The notes under the pieces were generated by a model. That model had not been told where the DNA came from and ran no database searches. It saw only the letters and a list, made by a program, of their open reading frames with translations. The position numbers were made by a program, and so were the translations under genes. 58,538 bases of DNA from contig JAUWPC010000001.1 of NCBI GenBank assembly GCA_030611815.1, positions 1 to 58,538 on the forward strand. Reading direction: 5' to 3'. Shown piece by piece: positions 44,064 to 52,200 of the stretch. Numbering within the stretch: the first letter of the stretch is position 1; every line of letters starts with the position of its first letter. Source of the DNA: Desulfobacteraceae bacterium. GTDB taxonomy: Bacteria; Desulfobacterota; DSM-4660; Desulfatiglandales; Desulfatiglandaceae.

Positions 44064-44103
44064 AAAACCCCGTTTCTTATCTACAAGAGGCGGGGTTTTT
44101 TCC
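44064..44103. terminator. Rho-independent terminator, possibly bidirectional
   Basis: AAAACCCCG (44064-44072) pairs perfectly with CGGGGTTTT (44091-44099), followed on the plus strand by T's to 44102. On the minus strand only four T's follow, but the only adjacent gene that could need it is the minus-strand radical SAM fusion ending at 44236, so it probably serves that gene. Confidence 0.65.
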
Positions 44104-44235
44104 GCCGGTATCCAGGGCAATACCACTCTTTCTTTGGGATAGATACTGAATTTTATGGATGTCCTGGAGGCCCGCCACAATATTACTGAAAACGAGGAAA
44201 ATAAACGAAAAGGAGAAGCCAATTTGAACTTTTGC

Positions 44236-46725
44236 TTATTGGGACCGTGTCACATGCCGATAAAACTCAACAAATGATTTTCTCTGCCACTCCTGAAAAA
44301 ACAGATCGTTGTGCCCCCCCTCCACGCATTTAATCTGGTCCGGCGGCACCAATTCTTCTGCATGTTTCAGGGTAATATGGGCAGGAACCACTTGATCATA
44401 AGTTTGGAGGAAAAAACAGACTTTATACCCATAATCCTTCAGTTCTTTTAAAGGCGTTTTAATCCGGTAATGCACAATATCGTTAACTTCCCGCAGACTT
44501 CTAATAATATTGGTCAATGATTTTGCCGTCCACGTGCGAATTCCGACTTTCTCTTTTTTCGCAAAACCCACCTTGTCCGGATGACAAGATTTTGGATTCA
44601 AATACCCTTGAATAACGTGTCTCCATAAGAAGCGAAAAATGTGTTTTGGCATGTTTAAATTTTCATCGAATCCTGGGGGGTTAACCAAAATAATGCATTT
44701 CACAAAATCCTTATACCGATGTGGATCTTCCTGAAGCACTCTAACCAATTCAAACGCCGAGTAAGATTGTGCAACAATGTTGATTTCCTTAACCCCGTGG
44801 GAGTTTCGTAAATGCCCCATATAATCCTTTAACGCTTCCGGCCTTTCTTTCGCGGGGTTTATTCGAAAATCGAAGGCCCTCCCAATCGGGTTTTCAAGGG
44901 AAGCCACTTCGTTCCCGGCTTCCAAGAGAGATTTGATCAGTCTCTTTCGATCCGAAATGGGTATGCTTGTCCCACCAAGAAGCAATATCGGCTTATGCAG
45001 CTTTTCGCTGGGGACCTGGAAGCCATATTTCCGAAGATCAATACCATCGACGTAAAACGTTCCATACCCTTTTTGCCCTCGACGGTTTTTTTCCGGGACT
45101 ATTTGATATGGGCTGCTTAAGAGCTTGTCCTCGTCGCCAAGACTTACGTTTTCGGTGATAAACCGGCCTTCTTCCCGACGGGCAAAGTCATCGTAATCGA
45201 GACAAATTGAAATCAGCTCCATGGCGTAGAAGGTGCCTTTGCCAAGCAGTAGATAAGGCATCTTGTAAAGCGACCATGCGGCAGGTTTCACGCGTACTCT
45301 ACCACGCAAAAACAAGACAAGCAGGGCGAAAAGAAAGCCTCCAAGTGCGGGTAAGCGGAGATAGAAAGGGAGGGATAAGCGACCTCCAAATTTCAACAAC
45401 GGCTTTCCGCGTTCATACGACGAGCGGTAGTTGAAAATCGACCGGCAAAGCCATACATACATCTCTTCCAACTGTTCTTTCGCAATATCTTTTGGCTTAA
45501 ACACCACATTTCGAATGTTATACTTCTGAGGATTGCGTTTTAGCAGTCTTTTTTCTTTGACGAACTCATCACGCAGTTCCGTGCCAGGGTATGGCGTCAA
45601 AATATTCACCAGCACGTGCAAAAGATTATTTTCATCCAGAAAGGACTTTAAGGTTTTCGTGCTTTCCCATGTGGTTCCGTCTTCTCCGATAATCGTGGAA
45701 GCAATCACGCGGATACCGTGCTTCTGTATATTCCCTACCGCCTCGGCATACTGTTTTGGCACATTCATCTGCTTATTCATTTTCCTCAGAATATCAGGAT
45801 CAACGCTTTCGATGCCTACGAATACATGAAGGCAATTCGAGTTTGTCATGGCTTCCAGCAGCTCTTCGTCAAATCCGACCCCTATATTTACCTGCGTGTA
45901 CCACCCGATTATAATGTTATGGTCTTCCTGATACTTTGTTAAGGCATCGCATATGGCGAGTGCATGGTTTCGGTCTACGGCGAAGTTGTCGTCTATAAAG
46001 GCGATGTTACCCACAAATTTCTTGCACCGCCCGTCTTTCCTGTCATGAAATACAAACTCCTTCTTTCCCTTTAGCTTAAGTAGAGAATGCAATTCACCTA
46101 TTACCTGTTCCGGCGATTTCTTGCGTATTTTTCGTCCATTTTGTTTGGTAACCGTGCAGAACTTGCAATTGTACGGACACCCTCGGGTCGTTTGCAGGTA
46201 CGTGTATACATAACTGCCATTTTTCACCAAATCATACCTTGGAATTTTTGACCCTTCCAGATTGGGAAATCCATCGGCCTTATAGATTTGGTTTAATTTT
46301 CCGTTTTCAGTGTCAGAAATAACTGCCTCCCATATGTCCTCTGCCTCGCCAACCACAACGCTATCAACATATCGCAAAGCTTCATCCGGGCACATGGAAG
46401 CATGTATACCTCCCATTACCACTTTCGCACCGCGCTCTTTGAATTCGCTCGCGATTTCATACGCCCGTTTAGCTTTAAACGTCATTGAAGTAACGCCTAC
46501 TAAATCGACCGGCTCGTCAAAGTCGATTTTCTCTATTTCCTCGTCGATAATCTTCACCTCGTGATGAGAAGGCGTGTGTGCCGCCAGTGTAGGAAGGGCA
46601 AGGGGCATCCCCAAGGTGACTTTCTTAAAGGGCTGCATCGTAAATAGCGCGCTAGCCACGTCAGTTGTATATAAATCACGCCCTTCTTCGACGGCACAAC
46701 TAGGATTTATTAGAAATATTTTCAA
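44236..46725 (-). CDS. B12-binding radical SAM protein fused to an alpha/beta-hydrolase-like domain
   Basis: 829 residues. Residues 1-150: cobalamin-binding-like Rossmann domain (IFLINPSCAV at the start, DLVGVTSMTFKAKRAYEIA, VVMGGIHASMCPDEAL). About 180-430: radical SAM barrel with TTRGCPYNCKFC (C-x3-C-x2-C), FIDDNFAVDRNHALAICDAL and IIGWYTQVNI. About 450-475: hydrophobic segment FLFALLVLFLRG. From about 575: a hydrolase fold with LLLGGTSIPISDR, a nucleophile elbow AQSYSA (Ser near 652), QTYDQVVP (Asp near 775) and GGHNDLF (His near 805). I start at the TTG at 46725, preceded by GGGGAG at seven bases; an ATG at 46782 would add 19 residues. The fusion could join a radical modification step to ester/thioester hydrolysis, perhaps in lipid metabolism (inference). 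Confidence 0.88.
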   Translation of the reverse strand: MKIFLINPSCAVEEGRDLYTTDVASALFTMQPFKKVTLGMPLALPTLAAHTPSHHEVKIIDEEIEKIDFDEPVDLVGVTSMTFKAKRAYEIASEFKERGAKVVMGGIHASMCPDEALRYVDSVVVGEAEDIWEAVISDTENGKLNQIYKADGFPNLEGSKIPRYDLVKNGSYVYTYLQTTRGCPYNCKFCTVTKQNGRKIRKKSPEQVIGELHSLLKLKGKKEFVFHDRKDGRCKKFVGNIAFIDDNFAVDRNHALAICDALTKYQEDHNIIIGWYTQVNIGVGFDEELLEAMTNSNCLHVFVGIESVDPDILRKMNKQMNVPKQYAEAVGNIQKHGIRVIASTIIGEDGTTWESTKTLKSFLDENNLLHVLVNILTPYPGTELRDEFVKEKRLLKRNPQKYNIRNVVFKPKDIAKEQLEEMYVWLCRSIFNYRSSYERGKPLLKFGGRLSLPFYLRLPALGGFLFALLVLFLRGRVRVKPAAWSLYKMPYLLLGKGTFYAMELISICLDYDDFARREEGRFITENVSLGDEDKLLSSPYQIVPEKNRRGQKGYGTFYVDGIDLRKYGFQVPSEKLHKPILLLGGTSIPISDRKRLIKSLLEAGNEVASLENPIGRAFDFRINPAKERPEALKDYMGHLRNSHGVKEINIVAQSYSAFELVRVLQEDPHRYKDFVKCIILVNPPGFDENLNMPKHIFRFLWRHVIQGYLNPKSCHPDKVGFAKKEKVGIRTWTAKSLTNIIRSLREVNDIVHYRIKTPLKELKDYGYKVCFFLQTYDQVVPAHITLKHAEELVPPDQIKCVEGGHNDLFFQEWQRKSFVEFYRHVTRSQ

Positions 46726-47317
46726 TGTTAGGCTCCCCAAACGGAAACGACATTCAGTTCCCGAAAAAGATAGTTTTGCCAAGGAATATCGTGCGATGCG
46801 TAATCGAATTCAATACCCCTTGAACTCACCGCACTCCATTCACTGTTACCGATCGTACCTCGGACATTCCTGATTGCCAAGACTGCCCAATAAGATATGA
46901 CGCCCGATCAATCCTATATAAAAGATGGTGAACTATACAGAAAAATTCAGAAAAAGTAAAGATATAACTACTCAATTGACACAAAAGGATCCAAGGAATC
47001 AAGGTTTAGAGGGACCGGCATAAAATCACAGCTTTGTCTATATCCGAATTTGTGAAAAGCCATAAGGCATTAAAATACATCATATTATTGGTCACTGCTG
47101 TCCGTTAACTTTTTATTATGGGCTGTAACTTATTGATATACAGACCAATAATCTGCCTAACCCTGTGGAATGGTTATCCTTTTTTAATCATAACCTTCCC
47201 CTGCTGGTGGACTTTTGTGAAGAGGTCCGGGAGGAGGTATCGATCCAGCACCGCCTGAACAGGTCCCAGACCAGGGGGTTGGCTGAGTTACTTACCCCAG
47301 AAATTATAAACCAAAGA
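46726..47317. other. Intergenic region, possible mobile-element or gene remnants
   Basis: About 590 bases between the radical SAM fusion and the toxin-antitoxin promoter. The plus strand shows an open frame without start codon at 47126-47335 (reading NNLPNPVEWLSFFN and later RSQTRGLAELLTPE), which may be the tail of a lost gene. A word CTGCTGTCCGTTAACTTT near 47096 might be an insertion-sequence end. I could not identify either. Confidence 0.4.
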
Positions 47318-47356
47318 TTGACATTGTCTCTATAATGCCATACACTACGAGTATGG
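47318..47356 (+). promoter_or_regulatory. Promoter and palindromic operator of the toxin-antitoxin pair
   Basis: TTGACA (47318-47323) and TACACT (47341-47346) are spaced by 17 bases, a good sigma70 pair. CCATAC (47338-47343) and GTATGG (47351-47356) are perfect inverted repeats around seven bases, overlapping the -10 and the toxin start, a likely site for the ribbon-helix-helix antitoxin. Confidence 0.6.
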
Positions 47357-47634
47357 AAATATTTAGTTGGAATGCGGAAAAAAATGAAATTCTTGTCAGG
47401 GAAAGAGTAATTACATTTGAAGAAATAGTTCGTAAAATTGAATCCGGAGCTAAAGTTATTGAAACAGATCCTCCCAACAAGAAAAAATATCCAAATCAAA
47501 AAATACTGATAGTTGATATGGATGGATATGCCTATTTAGTTCCATGTGTTATAGATAAGAACGAGTATTTTCTTAAAACGATTATTCCCAGCAGGAAGGC
47601 GACCAAGAAATACCTTGGAGGAAAAAATGGCTAA
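47353..47634 (+). CDS. Toxin of a type II toxin-antitoxin system (BrnT-like)
   Basis: 93 residues. MEIFSWNAEKNEILVRERVITFEEI at the start (here MEIFSWNAEKNE and ITFEEIVRKI), then YPNQKILIVDMDGYAYLVP and FLKTIIPSRKATKKYL. The pattern, a small basic protein with ending KTIIPSRK, is that of BrnT/DUF4258-like ribonuclease toxins; which of these families is uncertain. The toxin gene comes first and overlaps the antitoxin gene by eight bases, as in BrnTA. The ATG at 47353 was preferred to 47335, which lies inside the promoter. If the promoter above is right, transcription would start at or next to this ATG, giving a nearly leaderless message. Confidence 0.75.
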   Translation: MEIFSWNAEKNEILVRERVITFEEIVRKIESGAKVIETDPPNKKKYPNQKILIVDMDGYAYLVPCVIDKNEYFLKTIIPSRKATKKYLGGKNG

Positions 47635-47905
47635 AAAACAAAAAAGAATAATCCTTGATGAATACGAGAAAGAAATCTTAGAGGCATACGAAGATGGGAG
47701 ATTAAAGCCCTCGAAATCGCAGGCTGATTACCAAGCAATAGCCAGGAACACAATGAAAAAGAACCGCAAGATCAATATAAGAATTTCAGAAAATGACCTT
47801 TCCGCCTTACAAAGAAGAGCTGCAAGGGAAGGCATCCCCTACCAAACATTAATCGGAAGTGTGCTTCACAAATACGCCAGTGGATTTTTAAAAGAAGCCA
47901 TATAA
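47627..47905 (+). CDS. Antitoxin with ribbon-helix-helix domain
   Basis: 92 residues. N-terminal charged part, then a C-terminal ribbon-helix-helix motif, KINIRISENDLSALQRRAAREGIPYQTLIG (here KINIRISENDLSALQRR and GIPYQTLIGSVLHKY), typical of CopG/BrnA-type antitoxins that bind their own promoter. The ATG at 47627 has GGAGG five bases ahead; a TTG at 47615 is less likely. It overlaps the end of the toxin gene. It would neutralise the toxin and repress the operon via the palindrome at 47338-47356. Confidence 0.8.
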   Translation: MAKKQKRIILDEYEKEILEAYEDGRLKPSKSQADYQAIARNTMKKNRKINIRISENDLSALQRRAAREGIPYQTLIGSVLHKYASGFLKEAI

Positions 47906-48041
47906 CAAAACCAACGCCACCAGTACCCAATCAGACGTTTGAACAGGTGTGCCGGTTCGCAGGGGCTGTCATCATTTTCCCCAAGTCGGGGGGCAGCTCA
48001 TCTCGCGGCCGTTATGCCGAAAAAACGAAACGAGAAATGAC

Positions 48042-48860
48042 ATGCTTAGAGTTGGATTTTTTCAGTTTGCTCCAAAGTTTGGGGAAGTGGCAACTAACCT
48101 ATCGAAGGTAGTGTCTGCTTTGCGCGGCGCTAAAGCAGATATCATTGTTTTACCGGAACTCCCGTTCACTGGATACTTCTTTCAGGATCGATCCGAACTT
48201 GCTTCCCTGGCACAAGACCCGGCCAAGTCTCCAACTGTTTCCAGCCTGATTGCATTGTGTCGCGACCATGACTTCTTACTGGTTACCGGATTTGCCGAAA
48301 AAAGTGCTGACAAGATATTCAACAGCGCTTTAGTCATTGGGGGCGATGGCATTCTCCATACTTACCGCAAGTTACACCTCTTTAACACAGAAAAGGAATA
48401 TTTCGATCCTGGTGACACTCCCCTCGATACGATTGAGTCGCGTGGTGTAAAACTTGGCATAATGGTCTGTTTCGATTGGGCATTCCCAGAGGTTGCACGA
48501 GTGCTTGCCCTGCAAGGTGCTGATCTCCTGTGTCATCCATCCAATTTGGTTCTTACATACTGCCAACAGACCATGCTCACACGCTGCTTAGAAAATTCTG
48601 TTTTTGCAGTCACTGCAAATCGATTTGGTTCGGACATTAGCCCGAGGGGCACTTTGACTTTTACCGGTCAAAGTCAATTGGCGGGGCCAGAGGGCGAATT
48701 GGTTTATCGTGCGAAACCCACGGAGGAGGAACTTTTTATAGCTGAGATCGACTTGAGCAAGGCTCGGGATAAGTCAATGACTCAAAGGAATGATTTGCTT
48801 GAAGACCGTCGTCCCGAATACTACACTGCATTAATTGAGAATTATACAACCATGACATAA
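48042..48860 (+). CDS. Carbon-nitrogen hydrolase (nitrilase superfamily)
   Basis: 272 residues. The catalytic triad of the superfamily is visible: Glu39 in VLPELPFTGY, Lys110 in YRKLHLFNTE, and Cys143 in GIMVCFDWAFPE. Such enzymes hydrolyse amides or ureido acids (for example N-carbamoylputrescine or omega-amides); the exact substrate is not readable. I use the ATG at 48042; an ATG at 47949 would add 31 residues without family similarity. The 136-base stretch before it is GC-rich and unlike its surroundings. It stands alone; after its stop a bulged hairpin follows. Confidence 0.92.
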   Translation: MLRVGFFQFAPKFGEVATNLSKVVSALRGAKADIIVLPELPFTGYFFQDRSELASLAQDPAKSPTVSSLIALCRDHDFLLVTGFAEKSADKIFNSALVIGGDGILHTYRKLHLFNTEKEYFDPGDTPLDTIESRGVKLGIMVCFDWAFPEVARVLALQGADLLCHPSNLVLTYCQQTMLTRCLENSVFAVTANRFGSDISPRGTLTFTGQSQLAGPEGELVYRAKPTEEELFIAEIDLSKARDKSMTQRNDLLEDRRPEYYTALIENYTTMT

Positions 48861-48912
48861 CAAGGCTCTTGCAGCGGACAAATGAACACTGCGGCTGAAG
48901 AGTCCGGCTAAG
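48856..48912. repeat. Bulged hairpin between convergent genes, attC-like
   Basis: GGCTCTTGCAGC (48864-48875) pairs with GCTGAAGAGTCC (48894-48905) as 11 base pairs with one unpaired base on each side (T48903 and G48871). It starts with CATAACAAGG and ends with GGCTAAG, which recall the ends of integron attC sites. As it lies exactly between two convergent stop codons, it may equally be a transcription terminator, although no T-run is present. Confidence 0.45.
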
Positions 48913-50209
48913 TGCCTTTCCTGATAATCATTTTGCTGCTCGTTATTAGATAAATCAAAAAAGACATGAGGAGTAAAGCCCCCAACATTTCAGGATCCCT
49001 TGCTTTTATAAGATAGGCAATGATGAATACGATAATAAAACCAAATATAACAATAAAGACTCGTGGAACACGCCGTAATATCACCCTTCCAAAATGAACA
49101 AACCTAATATGGCTCACAAGCAGGTAAGAGATTAAAAGGATAACGGCCCATATCATCCACAAATTTTCCCAGAATAAACAAGTACCCAAAGCAACCATAG
49201 CGCCAGCAGGGCTGGGCAATCCATTAAAGACACCAGGGGGCAGCGTCTTGTCATCCTTGTCATGGGTCAGATATCGCCATAAACGAAACCCTATGGCAAG
49301 GAAGTAGAGAATCCCGAAAATAAAAGAGGGCAGCTCCAAATTACCCTTAAAGAGGATCAATAAGCCCGGGCACATGCCAAAGCTGACCAGATCCGCTATA
49401 TCGTCAAGCCACGGCCCAAACCTTGTTCCTCCATGCTTTTCAGCCATCCTGCCATCAAACAGGTCGAAGATCTGTCCAGCCAAGATAGCAATAGCCGTAT
49501 ATACATATCGACCTTGAAAGACCAGGAATATCCCGGTTATGCCGCATAATAAATTAAAAATCGACAAAATATCTGCATAGAAACGGTTCGGTATGGTTTT
49601 GAAAACACTCGATGAAATTGACAAAACGATGCATACATAAAGCATTTGCGCTGAAAAATCCGGGATTTGGAAGGCATCACCCAGAAGCGCGCAGTAAATG
49701 ATCAAGGCAAAGCACAACACCGCTTTAATCTTTCCAAAATTATTCGCAGCCACAGAGAATTTTGTAAAACGCTTAATAATATATCTGATCAAGAACTGCC
49801 CGCAAGCTTCTGTGATCACTAGGACCCATACTGCCGTCAAATTCAGCAGGCCCATATAAGCGAAAAAAACCATGGGAGGTAGATAGGTTAATTTGTCACA
49901 TAGGGGATCGATTTCTTCGCCAAAAGGGGTTATAAGGTCGCATCTCCTGGCTATTAGTCCGTCAACACCGTCTAAGACCGCTGAAACGGTAAACAATAGG
50001 ATGCCCCAGGCGTGCTGTCCGGCCACAAAATATAGCAATATACCTGACAGACCGATGAATACTCTCCAGACACAGATTGCATTTGGGTGGTAATACCAAT
50101 GTCTGCCCATATAGCCTCTAACTCTCTCGCTTTTTAAGGCGACCACAAAACCCAGATACATCAGGAGAGAAAAAGACACTGATATGATAATTGAAACAAC
50201 CTTATCCAT
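48908..50209 (-). CDS. Tandem CDP-alcohol phosphatidyltransferase (two domains)
   Basis: 433 residues with about ten hydrophobic segments. Two complete CDP-alcohol phosphatidyltransferase motifs, D-x2-DG-x2-A-x9-G-x3-D-x3-D, are present: first LDGVDGLIARRCDL with GEEIDPLCD (Asp80 to Asp105), second FDLFDGRMAEKHGG with GPWLDDIAD (Asp249 to Asp273). In the second the usual Arg after Ala is Glu257. The enzyme would transfer a phosphatidyl group from CDP-diacylglycerol to an alcohol (serine, glycerol phosphate or inositol) in the inner membrane. One domain may make a different phospholipid than the other, or the fusion may act as an internal dimer. The ATG follows GAGAACTTC; monocistronic. Confidence 0.9.
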   Translation of the reverse strand: MDKVVSIIISVSFSLLMYLGFVVALKSERVRGYMGRHWYYHPNAICVWRVFIGLSGILLYFVAGQHAWGILLFTVSAVLDGVDGLIARRCDLITPFGEEIDPLCDKLTYLPPMVFFAYMGLLNLTAVWVLVITEACGQFLIRYIIKRFTKFSVAANNFGKIKAVLCFALIIYCALLGDAFQIPDFSAQMLYVCIVLSISSSVFKTIPNRFYADILSIFNLLCGITGIFLVFQGRYVYTAIAILAGQIFDLFDGRMAEKHGGTRFGPWLDDIADLVSFGMCPGLLILFKGNLELPSFIFGILYFLAIGFRLWRYLTHDKDDKTLPPGVFNGLPSPAGAMVALGTCLFWENLWMIWAVILLISYLLVSHIRFVHFGRVILRRVPRVFIVIFGFIIVFIIAYLIKARDPEMLGALLLMSFLIYLITSSKMIIRKGT

Positions 50210-50558
50210 TGAAGTTCTCTACCATAATTTGAAAATTACATCCTTTTTGGTGGTCCAAGCGTTGATGGTCTCGTAAAAAGTCTCCAAGGCAGTCTTTCGT
50301 AAGAGATCCGAAACGTCATGGTGAAGCGATAAGAACCTCCTTTTTGTAGAGTAGCATAAGCAGAAATGGATTTGTGTGTCAAGGGTAAGAGCATATAAAA
50401 TCGGGCGGCATATAGTTCAAGATGTTGTGGTGCCTGGCGTATATGATTTTATCAAAAAGGAAGCCACAATTCCAAACGGGTAGCCGCCTTCTTCAGTTTA
50501 CATTTACGACGATAGTGTGTTATGGTCGTTTAAAATTACCCCCTTGAGAGAAACAGAA
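50210..50558. other. Intergenic region, no gene seen
   Basis: About 350 bases between the divergent phosphatidyltransferase and pcm genes. They should carry both promoters. No recognisable operator, repeat family or RNA element; an early ATG for pcm at 50517 lies here but is not supported. Confidence 0.45.
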
Positions 50559-51212
50559 ATGGCCCGCAAACTTGATTACCGCCTGGCCAGGGAAAAGATG
50601 GTCAAGGCCCAACTGATTCCACGTGGGATTAAGGACCAAAGAGTTTTAGAGGCTATGGAAAAGGTCCCAAGAGACCGCTTTGTGGAAGAGGCCCTGGTGG
50701 GGGAAGCGTATAACGACCATCCATTGCCTATCGGCCATAAGCAGACCATTTCACAACCTTATATTGTGGCCCTTATGACAGAGGCCTTAGCGCTCAAAGG
50801 GGATGAAAAGGTCCTTGAAATCGGCACAGGAAGCGGGTATCAGACTGCCATTTTGGCCGAATTGTCCTACAAGGTCTATACTGTTGAAAGAATCAGGGCC
50901 TTGATGGTCGGAGCAAGGGATATTCTGGCCCGGTTGAATTATAATACTATACTGTTTAAGGCCTTTGACGGTACATTGGGCTGGAAGGAATATGAGCCCT
51001 ATGACGCCATCATTGTCACCGCAGGCTCGCCCAAGCTTCCCCAGCCGCTTCTTGATCAACTTGCCGAAGGAGGCCGCCTCATTATTCCGACCGGGGACAG
51101 GTCCAGCCAGGAGCTGATAAAAGTCACAAAAAGGAAGGGTAACTATATTGAGAAAAACTTAGGCGGCTGCCGTTTTGTGAATCTAATTGGGGTTCACGGT
51201 TGGAATGAATAG
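50559..51212 (+). CDS. pcm: Protein-L-isoaspartate O-methyltransferase
   Basis: 217 residues. Methylates abnormal L-isoaspartyl residues so that proteins can be repaired. AQLIPRGIKDQRVLEAMEKVPRDRFV region (here VLEAMEKVPRDRFV), LPIGHKQTISQPYIVALM, the SAM site VLEIGTGSGYQTA, and the post-motifs DAIIVTAGSPKLPQPLLDQL (here DAIIVTAGSPKLP) and GGRLIIPTG are present. ATG 50559 is preceded by GAGAG; an upstream ATG at 50517 would add 14 unmatched residues. It is followed 29 bases later by a small gene in the same direction. Confidence 0.95.
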   Translation: MARKLDYRLAREKMVKAQLIPRGIKDQRVLEAMEKVPRDRFVEEALVGEAYNDHPLPIGHKQTISQPYIVALMTEALALKGDEKVLEIGTGSGYQTAILAELSYKVYTVERIRALMVGARDILARLNYNTILFKAFDGTLGWKEYEPYDAIIVTAGSPKLPQPLLDQLAEGGRLIIPTGDRSSQELIKVTKRKGNYIEKNLGGCRFVNLIGVHGWNE

Positions 51213-51241
51213 AAATTCATAGTTAAGGAGATAACCGTCAA

Positions 51242-51598
51242 ATGAACACACGAGAAGCCATTATGGCCTTTTCTCAGAGCGAAAAGATAAAATCAGGCAT
51301 TATCTGGGTCTCCCATGCCCTTGAACTGCTTAGAGGCCTTCCAATACCCGAGAAACCTGGGGCGGAAAAGACCATTAAGATGAAAATCGACATGATCGTG
51401 CAGGAGATACGATTAGCCAAGAACGTCACAGGGGATCCTGACTGGAACGATATTGAAGCAGTTATTGATCAGGCAATGGTGATGATCAATTCCGGCGTTG
51501 CCCCCGAATCTGTAGTTCATCTCACCCAGGCCTTGAGCAGGGTGACAAGTATTGGCCACCGTTCCATGTCCATCCTGAAAGAAAAGGGGCTCCTTTAG
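51242..51598 (+). CDS. Small conserved-looking protein of unknown function
   Basis: 118 residues, predicted mostly alpha-helical, cytoplasmic. Not recognised. Notable stretches are IIWVSHALELLRGLPIPEKP and a C-terminal LTQALSRVTSIGHRSM. The ATG follows AAGGAG and the spacing of 29 bases to pcm suggests a joint transcript. The regular codon pattern supports a real gene. No catalytic or metal-binding motif is apparent. Confidence 0.7.
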   Translation: MNTREAIMAFSQSEKIKSGIIWVSHALELLRGLPIPEKPGAEKTIKMKIDMIVQEIRLAKNVTGDPDWNDIEAVIDQAMVMINSGVAPESVVHLTQALSRVTSIGHRSMSILKEKGLL

Positions 51599-51604
51599 GA
51601 TTGT

Positions 51605-51670
51605 TGATTGTAGATTGCGGATTGTTTACCCGGTGAAATCCCTGCCAGATCGGGGGCCCCATTTCACCGG
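51605..51670. repeat. GATTG repeat word and perfect hairpin before the flavodoxin gene
   Basis: GATTGTAGATTGCGGATTG words (51608-51626) are followed by CCGGTGAAAT (51630-51639), perfectly complementary to ATTTCACCGG (51661-51670). No T-run follows, so a role as terminator or attenuator is unsure. Confidence 0.55.
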
Positions 51671-51698
51671 AACTGATTGAAGCAAAGGAGGTTTTGAA

Positions 51699-52181
51699 AT
51701 GCAGATACTGGTTCTTTATTTTTCAAAAGGTGGAAATACCAAAAAACTGGCTGAGGCCATCGCCAAAGGTGTCGAAGAGGTCGAAGGTGTCAAAGCGGTC
51801 TTGAAAAAGACCAGTGACGTTACCAAGGAGGATTTCTCGGCCTCTGAGGGCATCATTGCGGGCTCTCCCGTCTATTTCGGGCTAATGGCTGCCGAGTTGA
51901 AGAAGATCTTTGACGATTTCGTGGGTGTTCGCAAGAAAATGGAGGGAAAGGTTGGCGCAGTCTTTGCCACCTCAGGAGACCCCACGGGAGGTAAGGAAAC
52001 CACCATGATGTCCATCATCCAGGTGCTTTTGATCTATGGCATGGTCATAGTGGGGGACCCCATGTCTGCCACCGGGCATTATGGTGTGGCTTGCGTGGGG
52101 GAGCCGGATGCAAAAACCGAAGATAACGGGATGAAGCTCGGCAACAGGGTAGCGGAATTGGCGAAAAAACTCTGCGAATAA
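51699..52181 (+). CDS. Flavodoxin-family protein (NAD(P)H-dependent FMN reductase-like)
   Basis: 160 residues. The phosphate loop LVLYFSKGGNTKKLAEAIA is at the N-terminus, and the second flavin-contacting loop AGSPVYFGLMA lies near residue 58; FATSGDPTGGKETT near 92 is the third loop. WrbA or flavodoxin-type electron carrier/reductase. AAGGAGG precedes the ATG. It is followed 19 bases later by larB; a joint transcript is likely but a functional tie is not established. Confidence 0.88.
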   Translation: MQILVLYFSKGGNTKKLAEAIAKGVEEVEGVKAVLKKTSDVTKEDFSASEGIIAGSPVYFGLMAAELKKIFDDFVGVRKKMEGKVGAVFATSGDPTGGKETTMMSIIQVLLIYGMVIVGDPMSATGHYGVACVGEPDAKTEDNGMKLGNRVAELAKKLCE

Positions 52182-52200
52182 AAACGAGGTCTCACTGATA

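Noticed and set aside
43943..44189. Plus-strand frames around the terminator near 44070
   Set aside because: They cross a strong terminator hairpin and show no family pattern.
47318..47336. TTGACA with TATAAT as the toxin promoter
   Set aside because: Only seven bases lie between them, far too short; the TACACT box 17 bases away fits instead.
47904..48020. First attC site between antitoxin and nitrilase genes
   Set aside because: The outer ends pair only over TAAC/GTTA; no consistent imperfect stem is seen, so it is mentioned only as a weak possibility.
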